Of a stretch of 24,322 bases of DNA, positions 1 to 5,438 are shown piece by piece. The notes beneath the pieces were generated by a model. That model was not told the DNA's origin. It ran no database searches and was given only the letters and a program-made list of their open reading frames with translations. The position numbers and the translations under genes are program-made. The DNA lies in NCBI GenBank assembly GCA_002778635.1, contig PFAS01000075.1, positions 1-24,322 on the forward strand, given 5' to 3'. The first letter of the stretch is position 1. Each line of letters opens with the position of its first letter. The stretch comes from Candidatus Falkowbacteria bacterium CG10_big_fil_rev_8_21_14_0_10_43_11 (lineage in GTDB: Bacteria > Patescibacteriota > Patescibacteriia > Patescibacteriales > XYC2-FULL-47-12).

Positions 1-56
1 TCGAACCCGGATTACACGCACCCGAAGCGTGCGTAATACCACTATACCACAGCCCG
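1..56 (-). tRNA. tRNA-Pro(CGG), 3' end cut by the window
   Basis: Read on the minus strand, the 5' acceptor strand CGGGCTG is followed by a D-arm with AGTGGTA. The anticodon stem CACGC/GCGTG is perfect around the loop TTCGGGT, giving anticodon CGG (positions 24-22) and the required U33. The T-stem begins CCGGG with loop TTCGA, where the window ends. The 3' acceptor strand lies outside the window. It sits 4 nt downstream of tRNA-Ala and was probably co-transcribed with it. An alternative register of the stem would give a Glu anticodon but loses U33, so Pro is preferred. Confidence 0.88.
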
Positions 57-60
57 AATG

Positions 61-131
61 TGGACCTGGGGAGAATCGGACTCCCGCCTCCGCAATGCGA
101 ATGCGGCGTCGTACCACTAGACTACAGGCCC
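61..131 (-). tRNA. tRNA-Ala(CGC)
   Basis: The acceptor GGGCCTG/CAGGTCC includes a G3-U70 wobble, the alanine identity element. The D-stem is GTC/GAC, the anticodon stem CCGCA/TGCGG, and the loop TTCGCAT gives anticodon CGC. The T-stem GGGAG/CTCCC is perfect. The discriminator is A and CCA is not encoded, so the 3' end must be added by the CCA enzyme encoded at 1943-3466. The T-loop reads TCCGATT, with C instead of the nearly universal U at position 55. Confidence 0.93.
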
Positions 132-133
132 CA

Positions 134-285
134 AATTTTTTACGAAGTAAAAAAATTATAAACAATAAATTCCAAATCCCAAAAAAAATCTCAAATTATA
201 AATTATAAACTCCAAAAAACAACTTTAAAATTTATAATTTAGGATTTTTTTGGAATTTGGTGCTTGGAATTTGGTACTTTTTAAA
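134..285. repeat. Intergenic word-repeat inverted repeat
   Basis: This 150-bp spacer lies between the cyclophilin stop and tRNA-Ala. Words such as CCAAATCCCAAAAAAAATC (left) and GGATTTTTTTGGAATTTGG (right) form a long imperfect inverted repeat around an AT-rich centre (TTATAAATTATAA-type words). A small hairpin TTTTTAC-GAA-GTAAAAA lies at 137-153. On the minus strand a TATAAT (complement of 155-160) sits about 24 nt before tRNA-Ala and may be its -10 box, with no good -35. The spacer may both terminate the protein gene and carry the tRNA promoter. Confidence 0.6.
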
Positions 286-1122
286 CTACTCTTCCGTGCT
301 TGTCGCTTCTTCCTCGCTGGAAGTCGCGTTATAATTCTCCAGCTCCCTAAGCTCCTCCGGGTTTAACTTATGGTCATCTTTGCTGCTTAATAAACCGATG
401 CTTTCTATTATAACATCCTTAACCGGATGGCTGTTTCCGTCCGTCTCCATCGCCTCAATCTCATCTACCACGTTCATTCCTTCAATTACTTCACCGAAGT
501 TAGTGTGCTTTCCGTCCAGCCAGGGCGTGGCTTCTTTGGTAACAATAAAAAATTGCGAACCATTGGTATTCGGCCCGGAATTAGCCATCGCCAAGCTGCC
601 GCGCGCTAATTTGTGGCTGTTAATTTCATCCTGAAACTTATATCCCGAACCGCCGGTGCCGTCATCATCCCAGTTATCATCCTTGGAATTCGGATCCCCG
701 CCCTGAATCATAAAATCCTTTATCACGCGGTGAAACTTTGTTTTATCATAAAATTTCCGTTTTGACAAATTTAAAAAATTGTTGACCGTCAGCGGCGCGT
801 CCGCGTTATAAAACCGCACCTTAATGTCGCCAAAGTTGGTTTTGATGTTCGCCTGGTTGTATTGGGATAACAAATTCTCTTGATTCATAGAGTTATTATT
901 AGAATTGGCCGCCGCCGTTTGCTCCTGATTAGCGCCGTTGCCCGCGCTTTCGTTGCGCAATTGGTTAACGCTGTTTATAATGTCACTTTCGTTAATGCCG
1001 AGCGAGCCGCTTTGGCCGTTAATGACGATTTGTTTTCCGCCGTTAGTTGAGGTCGTTGATTTTAAAGCGCACCCCGTTAAAACCGCCAAAGTTAAAATAA
1101 AAAAAATTACCTTTAACCGCAT
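286..1122 (-). CDS. Cyclophilin-type peptidyl-prolyl cis-trans isomerase, lipoprotein
   Basis: This 278-aa protein has a lipoprotein signal peptide: basic N-terminus, hydrophobic residues 5-16 and lipobox LTGC with Cys18. An Asn/Ser/Gln-rich linker (about 20-93) leads to a cyclophilin domain at about 94-245. Family motifs are visible: FHR at 130-132 (catalytic Arg132), QGGDP at 140-144, GSQFFI at 188-193 and WLDGKH at 201-206. The C-terminus is acidic and low in complexity. It probably catalyses proline isomerisation in exported proteins while anchored to the outer face of the membrane. The start lies 5 nt after the stop of the upstream membrane-protein gene, with no clear SD, so the two genes probably form an operon. 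Confidence 0.92.
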   Translation of the reverse strand: MRLKVIFFILTLAVLTGCALKSTTSTNGGKQIVINGQSGSLGINESDIINSVNQLRNESAGNGANQEQTAAANSNNNSMNQENLLSQYNQANIKTNFGDIKVRFYNADAPLTVNNFLNLSKRKFYDKTKFHRVIKDFMIQGGDPNSKDDNWDDDGTGGSGYKFQDEINSHKLARGSLAMANSGPNTNGSQFFIVTKEATPWLDGKHTNFGEVIEGMNVVDEIEAMETDGNSHPVKDVIIESIGLLSSKDDHKLNPEELRELENYNATSSEEEATSTEE

Positions 1123-1127
1123 AAAAT

Positions 1128-1844
1128 TTATTTGTTATTATTATTGGACAATGAGGAAAAAATCAAATAGAACATCTCCAGCTGGTTAACGATGCCTTTG
1201 ATAAATATCTTTTGTTCTTCGGTAATGTCGCGGCGGGGTATAACGCCAAAAGCGCGAATATTCAGATTGTTTTGGTTGGAAGCAAAAATTAAAACGTCAT
1301 CTCTCCCGTCCGGCTTTACCAGCTCATTATTAGAACAAACAGTTTCTTTCAGCTCTTTATCGCCTCGTCTGATGCCGTATTCGCTTATCGTTTGGCTATT
1401 GGTTAAATTAATTAAGCGCAAAAGCGCCCACTCGGCAGGCGTGATGTTTAAAATTTTTCCAGCTAAAAATCGAATGATGTATTTAAAATCCTGACGGCTT
1501 TTGGGATATTTCTTTATCTCCGATAAAATAGAATTCATCTCTTTAATCTGAACATTAAGCGCGCCCACATATTTAAAAGTTTCCTCCGTCTGGCTTTGCA
1601 AGTGATTTTTTTCGTCCAATAAATGCTCGATAAACTGCGTATTTTTGTCTACTTCGCGCTGGTAAAAAATCATCACAAAATAACCGACGATAAACAAAAC
1701 GACAATCATCGCGCTTTCAATCATTTCTTCAGTAAAAAAAGAAAATCCGCTGCCGACCAAAGAAGGCATGAGCGCTATTAGAATAAAAACGATTAGCAAA
1801 ACGAACAAATATAAAAATTCAAAAAAACGGATGTGTTTAGCCAT
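1128..1844 (-). CDS. Two-TM coiled-coil membrane protein, unknown family
   Basis: I do not recognise this 238-aa protein. Two transmembrane helices (about 8-30 and 42-61) are separated by a short acidic loop. A charged, probably coiled-coil segment follows (about 64-112), then a soluble domain of about 115-232 with alternating hydrophobic strands and helices. This architecture resembles small sensory or scaffold proteins (for example a GAF-like fold after a membrane anchor), but no diagnostic motif is visible. It is immediately upstream of the cyclophilin lipoprotein gene and 98 nt downstream of cca on the same strand. The start ATG has no strong SD. Confidence 0.75.
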   Translation of the reverse strand: MAKHIRFFEFLYLFVLLIVFILIALMPSLVGSGFSFFTEEMIESAMIVVLFIVGYFVMIFYQREVDKNTQFIEHLLDEKNHLQSQTEETFKYVGALNVQIKEMNSILSEIKKYPKSRQDFKYIIRFLAGKILNITPAEWALLRLINLTNSQTISEYGIRRGDKELKETVCSNNELVKPDGRDDVLIFASNQNNLNIRAFGVIPRRDITEEQKIFIKGIVNQLEMFYLIFSSLSNNNNK

Positions 1845-1875
1845 AGTTCAAACGAGGTTAGATAAATTTAAAAAA

Positions 1876-1890
1876 TTAACGAACCGTTAA
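1876..1890. promoter_or_regulatory. Short palindrome upstream of the two-TM gene
   Basis: TTAACG-AAC-CGTTAA is a perfect 6-bp inverted repeat with a 3-nt spacer. It lies in the 97-nt spacer between cca and the two-TM gene, about 32 nt upstream of that start. It could be an operator or a weak hairpin. No strong promoter was seen here, so its role is open. Confidence 0.3.
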
Positions 1891-1942
1891 CGCAAAACTT
1901 CCCGCGGAGGCAAGAATCCAAAAATTTAACGGCAATTTCGTA

Positions 1943-3466
1943 TCATACCCAAAATTCTTTTTTGATCTGCCCGTCATCCCGCTCTCTTTTCCCGGCAATA
2001 ACATCTTTTGCTCGGCCGCGCAACTCGTTTAATTCCAGTTCGTTCAATTCTTTGCTTCTTTTTTCCAAATATTCTTTAGTGTTTAATTCCGGATTCTCAA
2101 TTACTTCTGCCAATAATACGTCTAAAATCGCGCCAATTTTCGGGCCGGATTTAATTTTTAAAACTGCCATTAAATTATCGCCGTTGATTTTCAGCATTTT
2201 AACCGACACCGGGTCGTTCTGCACTTTCTTCATCATATACTGCAAGTGGCGCAACTTGTACGGCATGGCTTTGGGCGTGCCGCTCCCCAACCGGTCGGCG
2301 ACGCGCAAATCAATCAAATCCTGTAAATTTTCCTTCCCGACTTTACTGATCAGCCGGCGCACGGACGCGGCGGTCACCTCGTCCACGTTATAATAAAACA
2401 TGTGGTTTTTAATCAAAAGAAAAACTTTGTCAATGTCGTCGCGGGAAAATTTCAGCCGTTCCATGATGCGCCCGGCCATTTTCGCGCCGACATAATCATG
2501 ATTATAAAAAGTAGCGTCCACTCCCTCGCCATGTTTGGTTTTTGGTTTGCCGATGTCGTGCAATAAAGAAGCCAGCCGCACGCGATAATCTTTATTTTTC
2601 GTATAGCGCAAAGACTCCGTCAAATGCTTAAAAATGCTGTAGGTGTGGTGTTTGTTTTGCGCCATGCCCACGCCGGCTTCTAACTCGGAAATAATGTATT
2701 GCAGTAATTTCGTATCGTGCAAAAGTAAAATTCCGTCCGCCGGATAATCGGACTGCAAAATTTTTACGAGCTCATCGTGGATTCTTTCTTTGGACACGAA
2801 TTTAATCGCGCCGGCGAGTTTAACGATCGCCCGTTCGGTTTTTGGTTCAATCTCAAAATTTAATTCTACCGCAAATCTAATTGCGCGCATCATCCGCAAT
2901 GCGTCTTCCTTAAACCGGTCCGCCGGCTCCCCCACCGCGCGGATTATTTTCTGCTTAATGTCTTTCTGCCCGCCGAACAAATCTATTATCTCAATATTCT
3001 CAACTTCTGACTTTATGGACTTTACGGACTTTTGACTTTTGACTTTGGCCGCCATCGCATTTATCGTAAAATCCCGCCTCTCCAAATCTTTTTCCAAATT
3101 ATCCTCAAATTTTATTTCATCCGGATGCCGCCGGTCCGAATATCCTTGCTCCGAACGGTAAGTGGTAACTTCAGCGTATTTTAAGTTTTCTTCGCGTTCT
3201 TCTTCGCTGATTTTTACCAAAACCGTGCCGAATTTATTCTCATACTTACTGTCAGGAAATATTTTTAAAATTTTTTCCGGCCGCGCGTTGGTCGTTATAT
3301 CCCAATCATTAGGATTCATTCTTACATTCGCATGTGCCGCATTTGTAGCGCGGCCGAGCGAAGCGAGCAACAACAAATCCCGCACGCAGCCGCCGACGAC
3401 ATACGCTTCAAAACCTGCTTTTTCCAAATTTTCCAAGATTTCTTTGATTTGTTTAGGAATTTCCAT
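1943..3466 (-). CDS. cca: CCA-adding tRNA nucleotidyltransferase with HD domain
   Basis: This 507-aa class II nucleotidyltransferase adds or repairs the 3' CCA of tRNAs. The nucleotidyltransferase motif GGCVRD is at 25-30, the metal-binding pair is D54 and D56 (DWDIT), and RRDFTINAMA is at 130-139. A KERIHDEL motif lies near 226-233. An HD-superfamily domain with LLHDIGKPK at 301-309 suggests an additional phosphohydrolase activity. Two insertions interrupt the usual spacing. About 17 residues (near 35-51) lie between GGCVRD and DWD, and a Lys/Ser/Val-rich stretch (about 141-158) lies directly after RRDFTINAMA. The second is encoded by a word repeat also found in intergenic DNA. The tRNA genes here lack encoded CCA, which fits a need for this enzyme. 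Confidence 0.95.
   Translation of the reverse strand: MEIPKQIKEILENLEKAGFEAYVVGGCVRDLLLLASLGRATNAAHANVRMNPNDWDITTNARPEKILKIFPDSKYENKFGTVLVKISEEEREENLKYAEVTTYRSEQGYSDRRHPDEIKFEDNLEKDLERRDFTINAMAAKVKSQKSVKSIKSEVENIEIIDLFGGQKDIKQKIIRAVGEPADRFKEDALRMMRAIRFAVELNFEIEPKTERAIVKLAGAIKFVSKERIHDELVKILQSDYPADGILLLHDTKLLQYIISELEAGVGMAQNKHHTYSIFKHLTESLRYTKNKDYRVRLASLLHDIGKPKTKHGEGVDATFYNHDYVGAKMAGRIMERLKFSRDDIDKVFLLIKNHMFYYNVDEVTAASVRRLISKVGKENLQDLIDLRVADRLGSGTPKAMPYKLRHLQYMMKKVQNDPVSVKMLKINGDNLMAVLKIKSGPKIGAILDVLLAEVIENPELNTKEYLEKRSKELNELELNELRGRAKDVIAGKRERDDGQIKKEFWV
3008..3046 (-). repeat. Word-repeat tract inside cca, in frame
   Basis: The plus strand carries words of the type TGACTTTATGGACTTTACGG followed by TTTTGACTTT. 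The first 32 bases match the intergenic tract at 15633-15664 at 29 positions by eye. A related copy in the opposite orientation lies at about 17840-17880. On the coding strand the tract supplies the Lys/Ser/Val/Gln-rich insert at residues 141-158 of the CCA enzyme without breaking the frame. Confidence 0.75.
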
Positions 3467-3511
3467 ATACTTATAATCTACCTTATTTCCTTGATTTTAT
3501 CAAACCGGCAG

Positions 3512-3540
3512 TTGACAAAATGAAAAAAATCAGCAATAAT
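3512..3540 (+). promoter_or_regulatory. Sigma70-type promoter for the 123-aa gene
   Basis: The -35 TTGACA (3512-3517) is a perfect consensus. The -10 AATAAT (3535-3540) matches 5 of 6 after a 17-bp spacer. The predicted transcript starts near 3547. It is followed by a strong SD, AAAAGGAGGG (3556-3565), 7 nt before the ATG at 3573. Confidence 0.75.
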
Positions 3541-3572
3541 GGCAGCATCAAAAACAAAAGGAGGGCTAAGTA

Positions 3573-3944
3573 ATGCATTTTATATTGACATCCTCAAAAA
3601 AAAATTACAACCCAATGCCGACTGATTTTTACAAAAGAGTTTATCAGCACCTTGAAAATTTATTTTTTGACGGCTCCTTAATTTCTATTCGTCTGACGCA
3701 AGACGATCATATTGTGTCAATTATAAAAGCCGCTTCATTGGCGGAAGTGCAGGCGGGGTTAAAAAATTATCCCCGCTCCTCTCATTTTAATTGGCAAGTG
3801 GAAGCTTTTATTCCGGTTGGCGATGTTTACGACATTAATGACCAATGGAAAAAATTGAGCAAACATCCTTGGAATATCCAAACAACCGACATTAATCTAA
3901 TGACGAAAATTGAAAACCTTGCTAGTTTGCAACTAGCGTTATAA
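3573..3944 (+). CDS. Small soluble protein, unknown function
   Basis: I do not recognise this 123-aa protein. It has no signal peptide or TM helix and reads as a compact alpha/beta fold. A helical N-terminus (DFYKRVYQHLENLFF) is followed by strands and a second helix, then a region rich in Trp and aromatic residues (HFNWQ, DQWKKL, HPWNIQ). It has its own consensus promoter, a strong SD that fixes this start over the in-frame Met15, and a terminator at 3981-4016. It is therefore a monocistronic, probably well-expressed gene. It is divergent from cca. Confidence 0.8.
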   Translation: MHFILTSSKKNYNPMPTDFYKRVYQHLENLFFDGSLISIRLTQDDHIVSIIKAASLAEVQAGLKNYPRSSHFNWQVEAFIPVGDVYDINDQWKKLSKHPWNIQTTDINLMTKIENLASLQLAL

Positions 3945-3995
3945 TGTGGGCAAAGGAGTTTGACCATGCTAAATTACCGAGGGCGGATTATCTAA
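3940..3995 (+). other. Candidate nine-codon ORF with own -10 and SD
   Basis: A TATAAT hexamer (3940-3945) overlaps the stop codon of the preceding gene. It is followed by SD AAAGGAG (3952-3958), 7 nt before ATG 3966. That ATG opens a nine-codon frame (MLNYRGRII) whose stop at 3993-3995 lies inside the terminator hairpin. No good -35 is seen. It may be a translated micro-gene, a short RNA or chance. Confidence 0.35.
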
Positions 3996-4016
3996 TTTAA
4001 CCGCCCTTTTATTTTT
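3981..4016 (+). terminator. Intrinsic terminator
   Basis: The stem GGGCGG/CCGCCC (3981-3986 with 4001-4006) encloses a 14-nt loop that can add TTA/TAA pairs. A T-rich tail follows from 4007. It ends transcription of the 123-aa gene and of the possible micro-ORF before it. Confidence 0.8.
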
Positions 4017-4032
4017 CTAAAAATGCTTTTTA

Positions 4033-4041
4033 TGGTATAAT
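4033..4041 (+). promoter_or_regulatory. Extended -10 promoter for the sCache gene
   Basis: TGG-TATAAT (4033-4041) is an extended -10 element with a perfect hexamer. The -35 region is only T-rich, as is usual for extended -10 promoters. Transcription would start near 4048, giving a leader of about 67 nt before the ATG at 4115. Confidence 0.6.
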
Positions 4042-4070
4042 ATGTTTACTGTTAATAACTTTTAATAATT

Positions 4071-4118
4071 AAGGAGGCCTTATTCTCGATGCGCGTCGGG
4101 AAAGGTAAAAAAGTATGA
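4071..4118 (+). promoter_or_regulatory. Structured leader: SD, hairpin and nine-codon ORF
   Basis: A perfect SD, AAGGAGG (4071-4077), is far from the sCache start. It precedes a hairpin TTCTCGA-TGCGCG-TCGGGAA (4083-4102, one T-G wobble), extendable by CC(T)/AGG. An ATG at 4089 opens a nine-codon frame (MRVGKGKKV) that ends with TGA overlapping the sCache ATG as ATGA (4115-4118), a typical translational-coupling arrangement. CCTT at 4078-4081 could pair either with the SD or with AAGG after the hairpin, so alternative structures are possible. The same hairpin type occurs in the rpsB and secE leaders. Confidence 0.5.
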
Positions 4119-4663
4119 GAACAAAATCAAGTTCTATTTATTCCCTGCCAGCGCTGTTTTTGATTTTATTGCTGGTAGTGAGCGTCACTTGCTCTTTATA
4201 TTTATTCAACAAATCGCAGTCAGAGGCGAAAGTCATGGCGCAAGACGCGATCATTAAAGCGGAAGCGCAGACGGCGGCTGGCGCCCTGCAGGCTATTTAC
4301 GAGCACTCGCAGGCCGGCGAAATTTCCTTGGCTTACGCCAAAATTTTAGGCGCCGACATGTTACGCTCCATGACTTACGGCTCAAACGGCTATTTCTGGG
4401 CAGACACGACCGACGGAGTGAATGTCGTATTATACGGCGACAAATCCGTGGAAGGAGCTAACCGACTAAACGCGGAGATGGGCGGCATTAAATATGTGCA
4501 AAAAATTCTTACGGCCGGCAAACAGCCGGGCGGCGGCTACTCCGCATATTCATACCCCAAAAAAGGCGGCGCTGATCCAAAAGCCAAACGCTCTTTCAGT
4601 TTATTATTCAAACCGTTTGACTGGGTAATCGGCACCGGCTATTATCTGGAAGATGTAAAATAA
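4115..4663 (+). CDS. Orphan single-Cache (sCache) sensor-domain protein
   Basis: This 182-aa protein has one N-terminal TM helix (about 12-30). An extracytoplasmic Cache_2-type domain follows, as in the ligand-binding half of methyl-accepting chemotaxis receptors. Family-like segments are YGSNGYFWAD (about 88-97), a GANRLN region and the terminal FDWVIGTGYYLEDV. In full receptors a second TM, HAMP and signalling domain would follow. Here the gene stops at that boundary and a terminator follows, so no output domain is encoded. It may bind a small ligand as a membrane-anchored or partner-dependent receptor, or be a stable truncation product. The start is supported by the ATGA overlap and a weak AAAGG 9 nt upstream. 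Confidence 0.85.
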   Translation: MRTKSSSIYSLPALFLILLLVVSVTCSLYLFNKSQSEAKVMAQDAIIKAEAQTAAGALQAIYEHSQAGEISLAYAKILGADMLRSMTYGSNGYFWADTTDGVNVVLYGDKSVEGANRLNAEMGGIKYVQKILTAGKQPGGGYSAYSYPKKGGADPKAKRSFSLLFKPFDWVIGTGYYLEDVK

Positions 4664-4676
4664 ATTCAAACAACAT

Positions 4677-4712
4677 AAAAAAAGAGTCCGCTGAAAAAGC
4701 GGGCTCTTTTTT
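4677..4712. terminator. Bidirectional intrinsic terminator
   Basis: The stem AAAAAGAGTCCGC/GCGGGCTCTTTTT (13 bp with wobble) has loop TGAAAAA. There are T-runs on both strands. It serves the sCache gene on the plus strand and could end the minus-strand transcript that starts near 5000. Confidence 0.88.
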
Positions 4713-4716
4713 GGCA

Positions 4717-4790
4717 TGTAAATATCGCTCCGGGGAATAATGAAATTTGCTCTTTGAGATTTTGAAAAAAAATCTCCCCGTAGCGATGTT
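4717..4790. other. Nested hairpin in non-coding DNA
   Basis: Outer arms ATCGCTCCGGGGA (4724-4736) and TCCCCGTAGCGAT (4775-4787) pair at 12 of 13 positions. Directly inside the 3' arm, AGATTTT (4757-4763) pairs with AAAATCT (4769-4775), giving a stacked two-stem structure. It lies between the broken minus-strand ORF and the bidirectional terminator, so it would be in that transcript's 3' end. The role is unknown. Confidence 0.55.
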
Positions 4791-4821
4791 ATGCCACGAG
4801 GAGCCGGAGTTTAACTAAATG

Positions 4822-4980
4822 TTATTCGAGTGGAAAGTGCTTCTTCAGAAACTCTCCGAAGCGCTTAGAAAAATCCTCGTCGTAGTCGTCAGATGAGAAA
4901 AATATTCCAAACAGCTTCTCCTCTAGGAACGAATGAATTACAACTCATTTACAAAGAGCTAACTATTCAAATTTATCCAT
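4822..4980 (-). pseudogene. Small ORF with two in-frame stops
   Basis: From ATG 4980 the frame reads MDKFE, TAG (4965-4963), LALCK, TGA (4947-4945). It then gives a 41-codon stretch ending at TAA 4824-4822. The last part is protein-like, with aromatic and acidic residues: SFLEEKLFGIFF, SSDDYDEDF, KRFGEFLKKHF. The ATG lies about 20 nt after the predicted start of a strong promoter, where a gene would be expected. The simplest reading is a pseudogene. Readthrough, a different start within the last part, or a non-coding RNA are alternatives. The family is not recognised. Confidence 0.5.
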
Positions 4981-5006
4981 AAATTAAGACCTAAATATAA
5001 TATCCT

Positions 5007-5034
5007 ATTTTAGCATAAACTATGCGTATGTCAA
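5007..5034 (-). promoter_or_regulatory. Strong minus-strand promoter
   Basis: On the minus strand -35 TTGACA (5034-5029) is a perfect consensus. A 16-bp spacer follows, then -10 TAAAAT (5012-5007) preceded by TGC, an extended -10. The start would be near 5000, feeding the broken 53-codon frame. It is one of the best promoters in the window, yet it has no intact gene behind it. Confidence 0.75.
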
Positions 5035-5147
5035 GAAAACATGTTTATTATTGTGCCAAACGGCGGCTTGTTCATATCTTCATTACTAACATTATTTTGA
5101 GTATCGCACACTGAAGCATTTTTGTTAGTTTTAAAGGACAAATTCAA
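5031..5147 (-). CDS. Possible 38-aa ORF, uncertain
   Basis: A frame open from 5171 contains a TTG start candidate at 5147 with AAAGAAAG upstream. It would encode 38 residues (LNLSFKTNKN..., ..NKPPFGTIINMF), and its TGA overlaps the -35 of the next promoter. The composition is protein-like but there is no ATG near the beginning and no recognised family. It may be a fragment of a degraded gene. Confidence 0.2.
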   Translation of the reverse strand: MNLSFKTNKNASVCDTQNNVSNEDMNKPPFGTIINMFS

Positions 5148-5182
5148 TCTTTCTTTAAGCGAAACACCGCACTAAAAATTTG

Positions 5183-5256
5183 TGCACGCATCTGGATTTG
5201 AACCAGAGACCTCCGCGATGTGAACGTGGCGCTCTAACCAACTGAGCTATGCGTGC
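5183..5256 (-). tRNA. tRNA-Val(CAC)
   Basis: The acceptor GCACGCA/TGCGTGC is perfect. The D-stem is GCTC/GAGC with loop AGTTGGTTA. The anticodon loop TTCACAT gives CAC (positions 5222-5220). The T-stem is TCTGG/CCAGA with loop TTCAAAT. The discriminator is A and no CCA is encoded. The anticodon stem CCACG/CGCGG holds an A-C mismatch in the middle pair (29-41). The promoter at 5339-5366 reads through the tRNA remnant into this gene. Confidence 0.93.
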
Positions 5257-5265
5257 CATGTCAGG

Positions 5266-5330
5266 CGGGTGTGAACCGTACGCTCTAACCAACTGCTTGC
5301 CCCGCCTTCATTGTAGGGAGCTAACCGCCC
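5266..5330 (-). pseudogene. Broken 5' half of a second tRNA-Val(CAC)
   Basis: On the minus strand GGGCGGTTAGCTC (acceptor strand and D-stem start) is followed by about 23 extra bases. The sequence then continues AGTTGGTTAGAGCG, TACGG, TTCACAC, CCG, which is a D-loop, D-stem and anticodon arm with anticodon CAC. It stops there: no variable loop, T-arm or 3' acceptor follows, and intact tRNA-Val starts about 10 nt later. The insert carries GGCGGGG, which could pair with the terminal CCCGCC to form a 43-nt tRNA-like fold (5264-5306). A disrupted tRNA duplicate is the simplest reading. Confidence 0.6.
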
Positions 5331-5338
5331 ATAGCCTT

Positions 5339-5366
5339 ATTATAGACAAAAATAATCTTTAGTCAA
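5339..5366 (-). promoter_or_regulatory. Promoter of tRNA-Val
   Basis: On the minus strand -35 TTGACT (5366-5361), a 16-bp spacer and a perfect -10 TATAAT (5344-5339) predict a start near 5332. That is right at the 5' end of the tRNA-Val remnant, so the broken half would be transcribed as the leader of the intact tRNA. Confidence 0.75.
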
Positions 5367-5373
5367 AAAAAAT

Positions 5374-5398
5374 AAAAGCCCGCTAATCGAGGGCTTTT
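5374..5398. terminator. Intrinsic terminator, both directions
   Basis: The stem AAAAGCCC/GGGCTTTT (8 bp) has a 9-nt loop. On the minus strand it is followed by ATTTTTTTT, ending the 94-aa gene just before the tRNA-Val promoter. On the plus strand it is followed by GCTGTTTTT. Confidence 0.85.
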
Positions 5399-5438
5399 GC
5401 TGTTTTTAATTACATTAAAAAATATCGCGCAAAAATAA

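Larger units (their letters stand above)
4664..5182. other. Gene-poor region with decayed features
   Basis: These 519 bases contain no intact gene of ordinary length. They hold the sCache terminator, a nested hairpin (4717-4790), a 53-codon frame with two premature stops (4822-4980, minus), a strong minus-strand promoter (5007-5034) and a 38-aa open frame (5031-5147, minus). With the broken tRNA half just beyond, the whole looks like degraded DNA beside tRNA-Val. No transposase, integrase or clear direct repeats were seen. Confidence 0.55.

Noticed and set aside
4947..4963. Recoded TAG/TGA (alternative genetic code) in the broken small ORF
   Set aside because: TGA ends cca and prmC at the expected family lengths and TAG ends rpmE and the cyclophilin gene, so a code change is unlikely. 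A pseudogene is simpler.
4664..5350. Integrated mobile element beside tRNA-Val
   Set aside because: The degraded look and the tRNA fragment are suggestive, but no integrase, transposase or matching attachment repeats are visible.
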